From contig NZ_JAMXQS010000001.1 in the NCBI RefSeq assembly GCF_024053505.1, positions 310,001-374,000 of the forward strand: a stretch of DNA of 64,000 nucleotides, in the 5' to 3' direction. This document shows, in pieces, positions 9,192 to 18,600 of the stretch; positions within the stretch are counted from its first letter, which is position 1; each line of letters opens with the position of its first letter. Under the pieces are notes generated by a model. That model searched no databases. It was not told where the DNA came from and saw only the letters and a program-made list of their open reading frames with translations. The translations under genes were made by a program, and so were the position numbers. Source of the DNA: Mesorhizobium liriopis (lineage in GTDB: Bacteria > Pseudomonadota > Alphaproteobacteria > Rhizobiales > Rhizobiaceae).

Positions 9192-10202
9192 ATGGCGCTG
9201 GGCTCCGCGCCACGCTTCTGGAGCGAGCCGCCCGGCCTCGTTTCGACGCTGCTTTCGCCCTTTGCCGCGATCTATGGCGCGGTCGCCGCATCCCGCCTGC
9301 GCAACGCGCCGCGTGTCCGCACCGGCCTTCCGGTGATCTGCGTCGGCAATCCCACCGTCGGCGGCACGGGCAAGACGCCGCTGTCGATCACGCTCGCTGA
9401 GAGTGCGAAGGCAATGGGCCTCAACCCAGGATTTCTCTCGCGCGGCCATGGAGGCGGTCGCTCGCACGCGCGGCTTGTCGCGGCGTCCGACACCGCTGCG
9501 GCGGTCGGCGATGAGCCGATGCTCCTCAGCCGGCACGCGCCGACCGCTGTCTCGCCCGATCGTGCCGCCGCCGCCGAACTCTTGCGTCAGGCGGGTTGCG
9601 ATCTCGCCATCATGGATGACGGCTTTCAAAGCGCGCGCATCCGTTTCGATCTGGCCTTGCTTGTGGTCGATGCCGCAGCCGGGCTCGGCAACGCAAGACT
9701 GCTCCCGGCAGGCCCGCTGCGTGCGCCGATCGGTCTCCAACTGGCTTACGCCCACGCTGTGGTCGCGATGGGAGAGGGGCAGGGGGGCGACGATTTTCTG
9801 GATGAAGCGAGGGCCAGCAAACTCCCGGTTCACCGCGCTCATCTGGTCACGCAAAACCCAAAAGCCGTCGCCGGTCGAAACGTGCTGGCTTTTGCCGGCA
9901 TCGGCCGGCCGGAAAAATTTTACCGCAGCCTGTCGGAAGCGGGAGCGGCGGTCGCAGTCCGGCGCAGCTTCGCCGACCACCACGCCTTCACGCGAGGCGA
10001 ACTCGACAGCCTGCTCGCCGATGCGAAAAAAGCGAGCCTGACGCTCGCAACCACGGCGAAAGACTTCGCACGGCTTCAACCGCTCGCATCGGGCGAGTTT
10101 ATCGCAAACCTCGTGGTACTCGAGGTCGCGGCGCGTTTCCGCGATGAACGGACCCCGAAGGCGCTGATCGAACAGGCGCTGAAGAACTTCAGCGCTTCTT
10201 GA
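9192..10202 (+). CDS. lpxK: Tetraacyldisaccharide 4'-kinase LpxK
   Basis: 336 residues, normal length. LpxK phosphorylates the 4' position of the lipid A disaccharide using ATP, at the inner membrane. The P-loop GNPTVGGTGKT is at residues 52-62, followed by FLSRGHGGG and VGDEP, and the catalytic IMDDGFQ motif near residue 140. An N-terminal hydrophobic segment (about 15-33) provides the membrane anchor. Directly follows waaA, the gene for the next step in the pathway. The 3' end overlaps the convergent DUF2093 gene by 14 bases. Confidence 0.95.
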   Translation: MALGSAPRFWSEPPGLVSTLLSPFAAIYGAVAASRLRNAPRVRTGLPVICVGNPTVGGTGKTPLSITLAESAKAMGLNPGFLSRGHGGGRSHARLVAASDTAAAVGDEPMLLSRHAPTAVSPDRAAAAELLRQAGCDLAIMDDGFQSARIRFDLALLVVDAAAGLGNARLLPAGPLRAPIGLQLAYAHAVVAMGEGQGGDDFLDEARASKLPVHRAHLVTQNPKAVAGRNVLAFAGIGRPEKFYRSLSEAGAAVAVRRSFADHHAFTRGELDSLLADAKKASLTLATTAKDFARLQPLASGEFIANLVVLEVAARFRDERTPKALIEQALKNFSAS

Positions 10203-10419
10203 GGCTCGGCTCGGACTCGATCTCGCGTGCCAACGAGACATCAGCGCTGACATAGGGCTCCTGCCGCTTCACGCTCCAATAGCGCAGCTCGTCGATGGGG
10301 ATCGGTTCGCCCGTCACCGCGCACCGCACGAACCCGCCGGGGCTCGTGACTTGGAAGTCCCCGTCGAGATAGCGGATGCGGGCTTCCCGTCCGCCGGGGC
10401 CCTCGAAGCGGTTCATCAT
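10189..10419 (-). CDS. DUF2093 family protein
   Basis: 76 residues, two consecutive ATG codons at the start (10417-10419 and 10414-10416) with AGGAA upstream. The sequence carries the family core: ARIRYLDGDFQVTSPGGFV, CAVTGEPIPIDELRYWSV and RQEPYVSAD. DUF2093 proteins are short, soluble and known mainly from alphaproteobacteria; their function is not established. Single gene on the minus strand that overlaps the end of lpxK tail to tail. Confidence 0.82.
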   Translation of the reverse strand: MMNRFEGPGGREARIRYLDGDFQVTSPGGFVRCAVTGEPIPIDELRYWSVKRQEPYVSADVSLAREIESEPSLKKR

Positions 10420-10498
10420 CGGTTGCCAGTTCCTGTCATTCTTTCTTCCTCGCCACAGAGCGGCGCGGCGGTCAAGACAATCAAGGGTGAGAGGCCGG

Positions 10499-10882
10499 TC
10501 ATTGCGGGCTCATCTGCTCGATATAGCTGTTCAAGGCCTTCGTCCGCTCGGCGATCACGCCGGCACGGCAGGCGGGAAAGGAAAGAACCTCGCCCTCTCG
10601 GCCCCAGTCGCCGTTCGCATAGACCTTGCAGGAGGCTTCCTTGAACGTGTTCCACAGGCGCTCCTCGGCCAGAAGATCGGTCCTGCTCTGACCCGACACG
10701 AGGTCGGACAGCTTCTTCCAGGCAGCATTCAGGCGGTCGTCCTCGCGCTTGATGAAATCAGCGCCGCATTGCGCCCAAGCCGTGTTGGACGTGTTGGCGT
10801 CCACGCATGAGTCGTAAGCCTCGTCGGCCATCGCGCATGAAGCGAAAACCGTGAGCGCCCCGGCAAGCAGCAGAACCTTCAT
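10499..10882 (-). CDS. LprI/DUF1311-type small exported protein, lysozyme inhibitor-like
   Basis: 127 residues from the ATG at 10880-10882, which has GGAG upstream; a longer open frame extends into mutL in another frame and is not used. Residues 1-19 are a signal peptide (MKVLLLAGALTVFASCAMA). The mature part has paired Cys residues and the LprI N-terminal pattern: DSCVDANTSNTAWAQCGADF, then DDRLNAAWKKL, then a Trp (LWNTFKEASC). LprI of Mycobacterium tuberculosis inhibits lysozyme; for this branch the function is inferred. It starts one base after the mutL stop (TGAGATG), so it is probably the second gene of the mutL transcript. Confidence 0.78.
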   Translation of the reverse strand: MKVLLLAGALTVFASCAMADEAYDSCVDANTSNTAWAQCGADFIKREDDRLNAAWKKLSDLVSGQSRTDLLAEERLWNTFKEASCKVYANGDWGREGEVLSFPACRAGVIAERTKALNSYIEQMSPQ

Positions 10883-10883
10883 C

Positions 10884-12722
10884 TCATCTCCGTCCGAACA
10901 GCCGCTCGATGTCGTGCAGCTTAAGTTCGATATAGGTCGGACGCCCGTGGTTGCAGGTACCCGAGCCCGGCACGGCCTCCATCTGGCGCAGCAGCGCATT
11001 CATCTCGTCGGGCTTGAGCCGCCGTCCCGAGCGAACCGAGCCGTGGCAGGCCATGGTGGAGGCGACACGATGAAGCTGGTCGCGCAACGCGCTCGACGCT
11101 TCGCCATCCGCCAGCTCGTCGGCCAGATCCCGCACCAGCCGGGCGGCGTCGATCTCGCCCAGCATGGATGGCGTCTCACGCACCTCGACCGCACCCGGTC
11201 CGAAACGCGCGAGCGACAGGCCCATGCGCTGGAATTCGTCGGCATGCGCGATGAGCCGGTCCACGTCTTCCTCGGGCAGGTCGACGATTTCGGGCAGAAG
11301 AAGCATCTGCGTGGGCAACGCATGTTTGTCGAGCCCGTCCTTGAGCGCCTCATAGACCAGCCGTTCATGAGCCGCGTGCTGATCCACGATGATCAGCGAA
11401 TCTTCGGTCTGTGCGACGATGTAATTGTCATGCACCTGTGCGCGTGCAGCCCCGAGCGGCGAGGTGAAGGCCGCAGCCGGTACCTCGGCCTCGGCCCTGA
11501 CATCGGCGGCCGGCGCAGTCGCGAACCGCGCCTGCGATGACTCGGCCATCCCAAGATCGAGCGGCCGATAGGGCGACGCTGCCGGCGACGAGGCATAGGT
11601 TGGGGAAGAGTAGGACGCAGGCTGTGGCCGATAAGCGCCCAGACCATTTGACGCCCCGCCACTCATCCCGCCCGGCCGGAACGCCTGCTGCATCGCCTGC
11701 GCACCGCTCGTCGCCGGCCGGATGCCCGCCTGTGCCAGGGCCTCGCGCACGCCACCGATCAGAAGTCCGCGCACGAGGCCGGGATCGCGGAAGCGCACAT
11801 CGGCTTTCGCCGGGTGCACGTTCACATCGACATCGCGTCCGTCGATCGAAACAAAGAGCGCTGCCAATGGGTGCCGATCACGCGGCAGAAGATCCGCATA
11901 GGCCGCGCGCAGGGCCGAGGCCAGCTGGCGGTCGCGCACGGGCCGTCCGTTGACAAAGAAATACTGCTGAAGCGCGTTGGCCCGGTTGAACGACGGAATC
12001 GAGACATGGCCCGACAGCCGCACGCCCTCGCGCACCGCGTCGAGCGGCACGGCATTCTCCTTGAACTCCGCGCCCAGCGCCTGCGCCACCCGCGCCAGCT
12101 GACCGTTCTCGTCCGCCGCCTGCGGCAGGAAATCGAGCGTCTGGCGGTCGGTGCCCGACAGCGTGAAGCGCACCTGCGGGAAGGCCACCGCGATGCGTCG
12201 TACGGCATCCGTGATGGCGGAGGATTCGGCACGCTCGCCCTTGGCGAATTTCAGGCGCGCCGGGGTTGCGAAGAAAAGGTCGCGCACCTCGACGACGGTG
12301 CCCGGATTGGCCGGAGCCGGCATCACGCCGCTTACCGCACCGCCCTCGACGAGGATTTCAGCTCCTTCCGCTGCACCCGGCTGGCGCGAACGCAGGGATA
12401 GCCGCGCAACTGCGCCGATCGAGGGCAGCGCCTCGCCGCGAAAGCCCAGCGTGCGGATGTCATCGAGCGACGCGCTGGTTTCGATCTTCGAGGTGCAGTG
12501 GCGTGAAACGGCAAGAGGCAATTCGGTGGGCGGAATGCCACCGCCATTGTCGCTGACGCGCACGAGCCCCAATCCCCCGCCGGCAGTCGCGATCTCGACG
12601 CGCGTGGCGCCCGCGTCGAGCGCGTTTTCCACCAGTTCCTTGACCACGCTCGCAGGCCGCTCGACCACCTCGCCGGCGGCGATCTGGTTGATGGTGGTTT
12701 CGGACAGAAGGCGGATCGGCAT
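10884..12722 (-). CDS. mutL: DNA mismatch repair protein MutL, endonuclease type
   Basis: 612 residues from the ATG at 12720-12722; a GTG six codons upstream is possible. The N-terminal GHKL ATPase is intact: [32 protein letters not shown] and [10 protein letters not shown]. The linker (about residues 335-430) is Ala/Pro/Ser-rich. The C-terminal dimerisation domain contains [12 protein letters not shown] at about 447-458, a full match to the DQHA(X)2E(X)4E endonuclease motif, with later CNHGRP and LFGRR blocks that belong to the same site. So this MutL should nick DNA itself, unlike E. coli MutL, as expected in bacteria without MutH. A perfect TATAAT box lies just upstream. Confidence 0.95.
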   Translation of the reverse strand: MPIRLLSETTINQIAAGEVVERPASVVKELVENALDAGATRVEIATAGGGLGLVRVSDNGGGIPPTELPLAVSRHCTSKIETSASLDDIRTLGFRGEALPSIGAVARLSLRSRQPGAAEGAEILVEGGAVSGVMPAPANPGTVVEVRDLFFATPARLKFAKGERAESSAITDAVRRIAVAFPQVRFTLSGTDRQTLDFLPQAADENGQLARVAQALGAEFKENAVPLDAVREGVRLSGHVSIPSFNRANALQQYFFVNGRPVRDRQLASALRAAYADLLPRDRHPLAALFVSIDGRDVDVNVHPAKADVRFRDPGLVRGLLIGGVREALAQAGIRPATSGAQAMQQAFRPGGMSGGASNGLGAYRPQPASYSSPTYASSPAASPYRPLDLGMAESSQARFATAPAADVRAEAEVPAAAFTSPLGAARAQVHDNYIVAQTEDSLIIVDQHAAHERLVYEALKDGLDKHALPTQMLLLPEIVDLPEEDVDRLIAHADEFQRMGLSLARFGPGAVEVRETPSMLGEIDAARLVRDLADELADGEASSALRDQLHRVASTMACHGSVRSGRRLKPDEMNALLRQMEAVPGSGTCNHGRPTYIELKLHDIERLFGRR

Positions 12723-12728
12723 CGCGTT

Positions 12729-12734
12729 ATTATA
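12729..12734 (-). promoter_or_regulatory. TATAAT -10 box directly before mutL
   Basis: On the minus strand the sequence reads TATAAT followed by six bases and then the mutL ATG. With the usual 6-8 bases from -10 box to start site, transcription would begin at or within a base or two of the A of the ATG, giving a leaderless mRNA. A -35 box is poor (CTGCAA at 18-base spacing), so the call rests on the -10 alone. Confidence 0.35.
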
Positions 12735-12877
12735 AGTCACGCCTGTCCGAATTTGCAGACCAGGAGCCTATGAACCCCCTGAAAACGGAAAGGCTCAAAA
12801 AAGAAAAGCCGGGGAACGCCAGTTTGCGCGTCGCGTTGCGTCACAAGAGAGGGAGCAACGCCAATGGAGCAATCTGC

Positions 12878-13558
12878 ATGACCGCCTCACTGACACGCCG
12901 GGACGCGCTTGCGCTCGGTGCCGCCGCTGCCGCGACCACGCTGTTCACACCCCACCTCGCGCGCGCTGCCGTCCCGTTCGAGCAGCCACCGCTGCCCTAT
13001 GATGAGGGCGCGCTTGCACCGCAAATCTCGGCTCGCACGGTCGGCCTGCATTATGGCAAGCACCACAAGGCCTATTACACAAAGCTCAACGAACTCGCAC
13101 CCGGCACGCCTTATGCCGATATGTCGCTCGAAGAGGTGGTGAAAGCCTCCAAGAAGGACGGCAAGGACGCGATCTTCAACCAGGCTGGGCAGGCCTGGAA
13201 CCACGTCTTCTACTGGGACCAGTTCAAGGGCGGCCCCACAGCACCCACCGGCGCTTTCGCGGAGGCCGTCACACGCGATTACCAGAATGTGGATGGCCTC
13301 GTCGCCGCCATGGTCGCGGAAGGCGACAAGGTGTTCGGCACGGGCTGGGTCTGGCTCGTGGCCGACAATGGCAAGCTCGCGATCAGGGGCTATCAGGATG
13401 CTGGCAATCCGCTGCCCGACAATCTGACGCCCTTGGTCGGCATCGATGTCTGGGAGCACGCCTATTATCTCGACTACGAGAACCGCCGGCCCGAGCATGT
13501 GAAAGCGGTGCTGACCGGCCGCGTGAACTGGGCGGCGGCTGGCGAGAAATTCGCCTGA
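12878..13558 (+). CDS. sodB: Superoxide dismutase, Fe type, with Tat signal
   Basis: 226 residues from the ATG at 12878, chosen because GGAG (12866-12869) sits 8 bases upstream and the start gives a clean signal; the frame extends further up without homology. Residues 1-30 carry a twin-arginine signal (LTRRDALALG then an Ala-rich hydrophobic stretch ending ARA). Metal ligands of Fe/Mn-SOD are all present: H58 in LHYGKHH, H109 in WNHVFYW, D190 and H194 in DVWEHAYY. Q106 before WNH and A175 in DAGNP match the pattern of Fe-SOD rather than Mn-SOD. The enzyme therefore probably dismutes superoxide in the periplasm, folded and metallated before export. Divergent from mutL, followed by a terminator. 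Confidence 0.92.
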   Translation: MTASLTRRDALALGAAAAATTLFTPHLARAAVPFEQPPLPYDEGALAPQISARTVGLHYGKHHKAYYTKLNELAPGTPYADMSLEEVVKASKKDGKDAIFNQAGQAWNHVFYWDQFKGGPTAPTGAFAEAVTRDYQNVDGLVAAMVAEGDKVFGTGWVWLVADNGKLAIRGYQDAGNPLPDNLTPLVGIDVWEHAYYLDYENRRPEHVKAVLTGRVNWAAAGEKFA

Positions 13559-13581
13559 TCGCGATTTGTCCGGTCGAGGAG

Positions 13582-13615
13582 GGGCGCGTCGCGAGCATCC
13601 GCGTCGCGCCCTTTT
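13582..13615 (+). terminator. Intrinsic terminator after superoxide dismutase gene
   Basis: GGGCGCGTCGCG at 13582-13593 pairs with CGCGTCGCGCCC at 13600-13611 (11 of 12 positions), loop AGCATC, followed by TTTT. It lies 23 bases after the sod stop codon. Confidence 0.75.
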
Positions 13616-13744
13616 CACGTTTCCGGCAGTGTTACCGGCCTGAAACTTCGCGCGTGTCGCGAGGCGGTGGAGCGAAACGAAGCGGTCTTAGACAGCGCGG
13701 CGACGGCGACAGACGCCGCCTTCTGTTTCAAAGGAAACGCCGCA

Positions 13745-14224
13745 ATGACCGCCCATTCCCAAAACACCGTTCACGGCGAACTGCTCCAGTTCCCCGGCTC
13801 CCTGATGATCGTCCGCGTATCCGCCGCAAGCAATGCCGACCGGATCAGCGTCATCGAGAACCGTATGCCTTATGGCGAATCGCCGCCGCTCCACATCCAC
13901 CGCAACGAAGACGAGGTCTTCCACGTGCTCGAAGGCACGATGCGCTTCAATGTGGATGGCAAGGATCTGATCGCCCACGCCGGCCAGACGGCGCTGGCGC
14001 CCAAGGGTATCCCGCATTCCTTCCGTGTCGAGTCCAAGGAAGGCGCCGTTTGCCTCGTGATCACCCATGGCGGGGATTTCGAGCGCATGGTGCGCGAGGT
14101 GAGCGTGCCGACCGCGAGCACTGAGATCTCGCCCTTCGCGCCGCCTTCGCCGGAAGCTGTGGCAGCGCTCATCGTCGCCTGTACGCGCAACCACATCGAC
14201 ATCGTCGGCGCGCCGCTCAGCTAG
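13745..14224 (+). CDS. Cupin domain-containing protein
   Basis: 159 residues from the ATG at 13745, with AAGGA at 13731-13735; an upstream in-frame ATG (13667) would add non-conserved sequence. Single cupin domain of the Cupin_2 type: PPLHIHRNEDEVFHVLEG at about residues 47-64 is motif 1 (two His, Glu and later His bind metal) and AGQTALAPKGIPHSFRV at about 79-95 is motif 2. The C-terminal ~40 residues (ASTEISPFAPPSPEAVAALI) form an extra helix region. No signal peptide. Such proteins include small isomerases, dioxygenases and sugar-binding regulators; the substrate cannot be told here. Lone gene between sod and a convergent TIGR01244 gene. Confidence 0.8.
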   Translation: MTAHSQNTVHGELLQFPGSLMIVRVSAASNADRISVIENRMPYGESPPLHIHRNEDEVFHVLEGTMRFNVDGKDLIAHAGQTALAPKGIPHSFRVESKEGAVCLVITHGGDFERMVREVSVPTASTEISPFAPPSPEAVAALIVACTRNHIDIVGAPLS

Positions 14225-14280
14225 GAGACGGTGTTCGCGAATGGCAAAGGAGCTCGGCGATGCCGGCCCCTTCGGCGTGT

Positions 14281-14616
14281 TCAGCGCCCCTGTTCGACCA
14301 CGTTGAAGATGTTGGTCGAACGCGTGCCCGAGCGGCAATAAGCGAAGACCGGGCCTTCGAGCTCGTCGAGGGCCGTGCGCATCTCGTCCACATTGGCCTG
14401 CGTCATGCCCGAGCCTGAAACCGGAATGTGGCGAAAGCCGAGCCCGGCCTTCTCGGCCGCTTCCCTGATGCTCGCAGCAGTCGGCTGGTCGAGCACCTCG
14501 TCGTCCGGCCGATGCGAGATGATGCTCTTGAAGCCTGCCTCCCGGATGGCATCCACATCCTCGGGCGTGATCTGCGGCGACACCGCGTAGTCTTCCGTCA
14601 CGTGGCGGATTTCCAT
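14281..14616 (-). CDS. TIGR01244/DUF442 family protein, phosphatase- or sulfurtransferase-like
   Basis: 111 residues. The ATG at 14614-14616 has AAGGAGAAGG upstream, a strong ribosome site, so the longer open frame is not used. Fold of the protein tyrosine phosphatase/rhodanese type: SPQITPEDVDAIREAGFKS, then the DQP-containing segment, then the loop FAYCRSGTRSTN with active-site C94 and R99. The same domain is found fused to metallo-beta-lactamase domains in BigR-linked Blh proteins of Rhizobiales and Xylella, where it takes part in sulfide handling; this copy is stand-alone. Divergently placed from the N-formylglutamate amidohydrolase-like gene with under 90 bases between them. Confidence 0.82.
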   Translation of the reverse strand: MEIRHVTEDYAVSPQITPEDVDAIREAGFKSIISHRPDDEVLDQPTAASIREAAEKAGLGFRHIPVSGSGMTQANVDEMRTALDELEGPVFAYCRSGTRSTNIFNVVEQGR

Positions 14617-14703
14617 GAGCCTTCTCCTTGGGAGCTTCGAGCGCGAAGTCTTGCCATTCCGAGCCCGAGCCCGCAACCATGCGATTCTACGAACCGCCAT
14701 GGA

Positions 14704-15537
14704 GTGCAATGCTTGGCCCATCCGGACTGGTTGACCGTTTCACAGGGAAAGGCACCGCTTCTGGTCAGCCTGCCGCATACGGGGCGCGACCTGCGCGAGG
14801 TCGAGGAGGCGCTGGTCTCACCATGGCTCGGGCGGCGTGACACGGATTGGTGGATCGACCGGCTCTACGATTTCGCGTCCGACCTCGGCGCAACGGTCGT
14901 CCACACCGCCGTTTCGCGCACGGTGATCGATGTGAACCGCGATCCGTCCGGCGTTTCGCTCTATCCTGGGCAAGCGACCACCACGCTCTGCCCGCTCGAA
15001 ACCTTCGATGGCGACCCGCTCTACAAGCCCGGCCGCGAGCCGGACGAGACCGAGATCGCGTGGCGCCGCGCAACCTATTTCGATCCCTATCACGCCGCAC
15101 TCTCGGCCGAGCTTGCCCGCCTGCGCGAGAGCCATGCGCATGTCGTGCTCTACGACTGCCACTCCATCCGCTCGGTGCTGCCACGCCTGTTCAACGGTAC
15201 GCTGCCTGTCTTCAACTTGGGCACCAATGGCGGCGCGAGCGCCGATCCGAGTCTCGAATCGCTGATCGCGGCGAAGATGGACGCGACAGGCGAAACCGCC
15301 GTGGTGAACGGCCGCTTCCGGGGTGGCTGGATCACGCGCCATCACGGGGCGCCCGAGCGCGGCATTCATGCGGTGCAGATGGAATTGTCGGATCGCGGCT
15401 ATCTGCGCGAGCCAGACCGCAAGGGTGAACCGGGCAACTGGCCGGTGCCCTTCGACCGCAACTTTGCCGAACCGATGCGGAAGGTTCTCACGGAAATCCT
15501 CATCGCGGCGCGCGATTGGGCAGCCGGGCGAAACTAG
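14704..15537 (+). CDS. N-formylglutamate amidohydrolase family protein
   Basis: 277 residues from GTG 14704; TTG 14713 and TTG 14731 are also possible and no ribosome site decides. Motifs of the family: PLLVSLPHTGRDL near the N-terminus, DTDWWIDRLYDFASDLGA, SRTVIDVNRDPSG, and VLYDCHSIRSVLPRLF, which carry the His/Glu/Asp residues expected to bind zinc. The C-terminus contains GGWITRHHGAP and ERGIHAVQMELSDRGYL. HutG-type enzymes hydrolyse N-formyl-L-glutamate in the five-step histidine route, but no hutH/U/I genes are in the window, so this may be a stand-alone deformylase of other origin. Confidence 0.82.
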   Translation: MQCLAHPDWLTVSQGKAPLLVSLPHTGRDLREVEEALVSPWLGRRDTDWWIDRLYDFASDLGATVVHTAVSRTVIDVNRDPSGVSLYPGQATTTLCPLETFDGDPLYKPGREPDETEIAWRRATYFDPYHAALSAELARLRESHAHVVLYDCHSIRSVLPRLFNGTLPVFNLGTNGGASADPSLESLIAAKMDATGETAVVNGRFRGGWITRHHGAPERGIHAVQMELSDRGYLREPDRKGEPGNWPVPFDRNFAEPMRKVLTEILIAARDWAAGRN

Positions 15538-15691
15538 ACCACCATCTTAAAGTCGCCATCTGTGCATCGCATGGGCTTTGTGCGGTGCAGCACTTCCGAT
15601 GCAACCTTTGATGGCTTAATCGGTTTATCGCACCGGTCGGCGGCGAAAGCTTCCGGCCCTTTTCCGTATGAAGTTCTGGGAAAACGATCGC

Positions 15692-18600
15692 ATGAATGTT
15701 CAGACCGACCCGAACCGGCTGCAACCCGCGCACCGGTATCTGGCACCGGCAGAACTCCCGATTCGCTCCGGCTTCATGCAGGAGGACCGCCTTCGCAGGC
15801 TCGGTCAGAAGCTTGCCGATGGCGAAGTCACCGACCTCTTCGGTTTGACGCCTTTCGATTTTCAGGCGCGCATCCGCGACAACGCGGCAAAAATTCTCGA
15901 AGTCTATCGCGATACCAACGAGGCCGCCCTGCGTGGCGACTCGATCACGCCCGCCGCTCAATGGTTGCTCGACAACAATTACGTCGTCGAGGAAACGATC
16001 TTCCAGGTGAAGCGCGACCTGCCGCGCAAGTTCTATCGCGAGCTTCCCACGCTGACCCTGCCCAACGGCACAACCGTGCCGCGTGTGCTGGCGATTGCAT
16101 GGCTTTACGTCGCGCATTCCGACAGCGCGATGTCGGCGAACTTGTTCCGCGCCGTCGTGGAAGGCTTCCAGACCCGCACGCCATTGCGCATCGGCGAACT
16201 CTGGGCGCTGCCCTCCATGCTGCGCTTCGTGCTGGTCGAGAATCTGCGTCGTCTCGCGGTGCGCGTCCGTCGCGCGCGCCAGATGCGCCAGATCGCCAAC
16301 GAGGTGGCCGACAATGTGTTGGCCTCGCTCGACGATGACAAGGGACGCGACATTCTTTCGGGCTATTCCGAGCACGCCCGCGACACCACCTTCGCGACCC
16401 AGCTGCTTTATCGTTTGCGCGATGGTTCGCAGAATGCTGGCAAGGCGTTGATGTGGCTGGAAAACGAGCTGGAGAAATCCGGCTCGGACGCCGAAGAGAT
16501 CATCATCGGCGAGCACCAGACGCTGTCGGCCGGCAACGTCACGACCGGCAACATCATTCGCGGCCTGCGCCTCATCAACGATGTCGATTGGACCGTGTGG
16601 TTCGAGGAGGTTTCGGAAGTCGATGCGCTGTTGCGCGAGGAAACCGACTTCGCCGATCTCGATTTCCATTCCCGCGACCAACTCCGCCGCGCCATCGAGG
16701 ATCTCGCCAAGGGTTCAAAGCTCGGCGAGCACGAGGTGACGGTGAAGGCCGTCGAGATGGCCAAGGCGGCCAACCTCAATATCGGCTTCTTTCTCGTCGG
16801 TCCCCAACTGCCCGAGCTCGAAAAGGCGCTGGGCTATCGCCAGTCGTTCGGCTCGCGCCTCAAGCGTTCGCTCACCAGGGCGGACTGGCTCGGCGTCGTC
16901 GTGCCGGTGGCGCTTCTGACCATCCTGCTTCTGCTTTTGGCCGCCGTCTCGCTGAAAGCCGCCGGCCTTCATGCGGGCGCGATTGCGCTTCTTCTGGTGC
17001 TGTTCGCGGTGCCTGCCAGCGAAGGCGCTCTCGGCTTCTTCAACACCATCGTTTTGCTTTTCCTCCAGCCCTCGCGTCTGCTCGGCTATGATTACAGGAA
17101 GGACGGCGTGCCGGAGGAGGCGCGCACGCTCGTGGTCGTTCCGGCACTCATCGGCTCGCGCGACGACGTCGATGAGAGCGTGCGCAATCTCGAAGTGCAC
17201 TACCTCGCCAACACCAAGGGCGCGATTCACTTCGCCCTGCTGACCGATTGGCCCGACAGCCGCGAGGAGCAGAAGGACGGCGATGCCGAGGTGCTGGCTT
17301 ACGCGCGCGCCGAGATCGAAAAGCTCAACGCGCGCTATCCGATCGAGGGCACGCCGCGCTTTTATGTGCTCCACCGCCGCCGCCTCTTCAACAAGGCGCA
17401 AGGCGTCTGGATGGGATGGGAGCGCAAGCGCGGCAAGCTGCACGAGCTGAACCTGCTCCTGCGCGGTGACGGCGACACCACCTTCCTGCCGAACCCCACG
17501 CCACTGCCGCGCGACATCCAGTATGTGATGACGCTCGACGCCGACACCCGCATGATGCGTGACGTGGTGCAGAATCTCGTCGGCAAGATGCGCCATCCCT
17601 GCAACGTGCCGGTCTATGATCCAGCCAAGGGCCGCGTGACACAGGGCTACGCGATCCTCCAGCCGCGCGTGACGGCCTCGCTTACTACCGGCGACGAAGC
17701 TTCTTTCTTTCAGCGCGTCTTCTCGGCCAATCGCGGCCTCGACCCTTACGTCTTCGCCGTGTCCGACCTTTATCAGGACGTCTTCGGGGAGGGCACGTTC
17801 ACCGGCAAGGGTCTGTACCACGTCGATATGATGGAGGAGGCGCTTGCGGGCCGCATTCCCGAGAATGCCGTTCTTTCCCACGACCTGCTCGAAGGCTCGC
17901 TGGCGCGCGCGGCTCTCGTGACCGATGTGGAGCTGGTCGAGGATTATCCGACCCGCTACGCCGTCGATGCCTCGCGTCAGCATCGCTGGGCGCGTGGCGA
18001 CTGGCAGCTGCTGCCTTTCATCTTCGATCCGAAATCCGCCGTGCCGGCTTTGTCGCGCTGGAAGATGATCGACAACCTGCGCCGTTCGCTGACGCCGATC
18101 TTCTGGGTTCTGGCCTCGATCGCCGGCTGGTCCTTCCTGCCCTTCACGGTCGCCGCGCAGTGGCAGGCGCTCTTGATCCTCTCGCTGTTTCTCGCGCCGA
18201 CCTTCGACATCGTCCACGGCATCCTGCCGAGCAGCCGCGAGGTGACGCCGCGCGGCCATGTGCGCGCGCTTTTCCGCGATATCGCCTTCGGCACGGCCAT
18301 GGTCGCGCTTCGTATCGTACTCATGGCGCATTCGGCCTGGATGATGGGCGACGCGCTGGTGCGCACGATCTATCGCCTCTTCGTCACCCGCCAGAACATG
18401 CTCGAATGGCGCGCGGCGTCGCAGGTCCATCAGGGCAGCGCGACCTCGATGGAATTCTACTACCGCCTGATGTGGGGCGCGCCGGTGATCGCCGTCTTCG
18501 CGCTGGTGATCCCGCTTTTCGCGCAATCCACCGGTGCCGTGGTCGCCTTCTTCTTCGCCGTGTTCTGGGCCTTTTCGCCGGCCTTCGCGTGGCTCATCAG

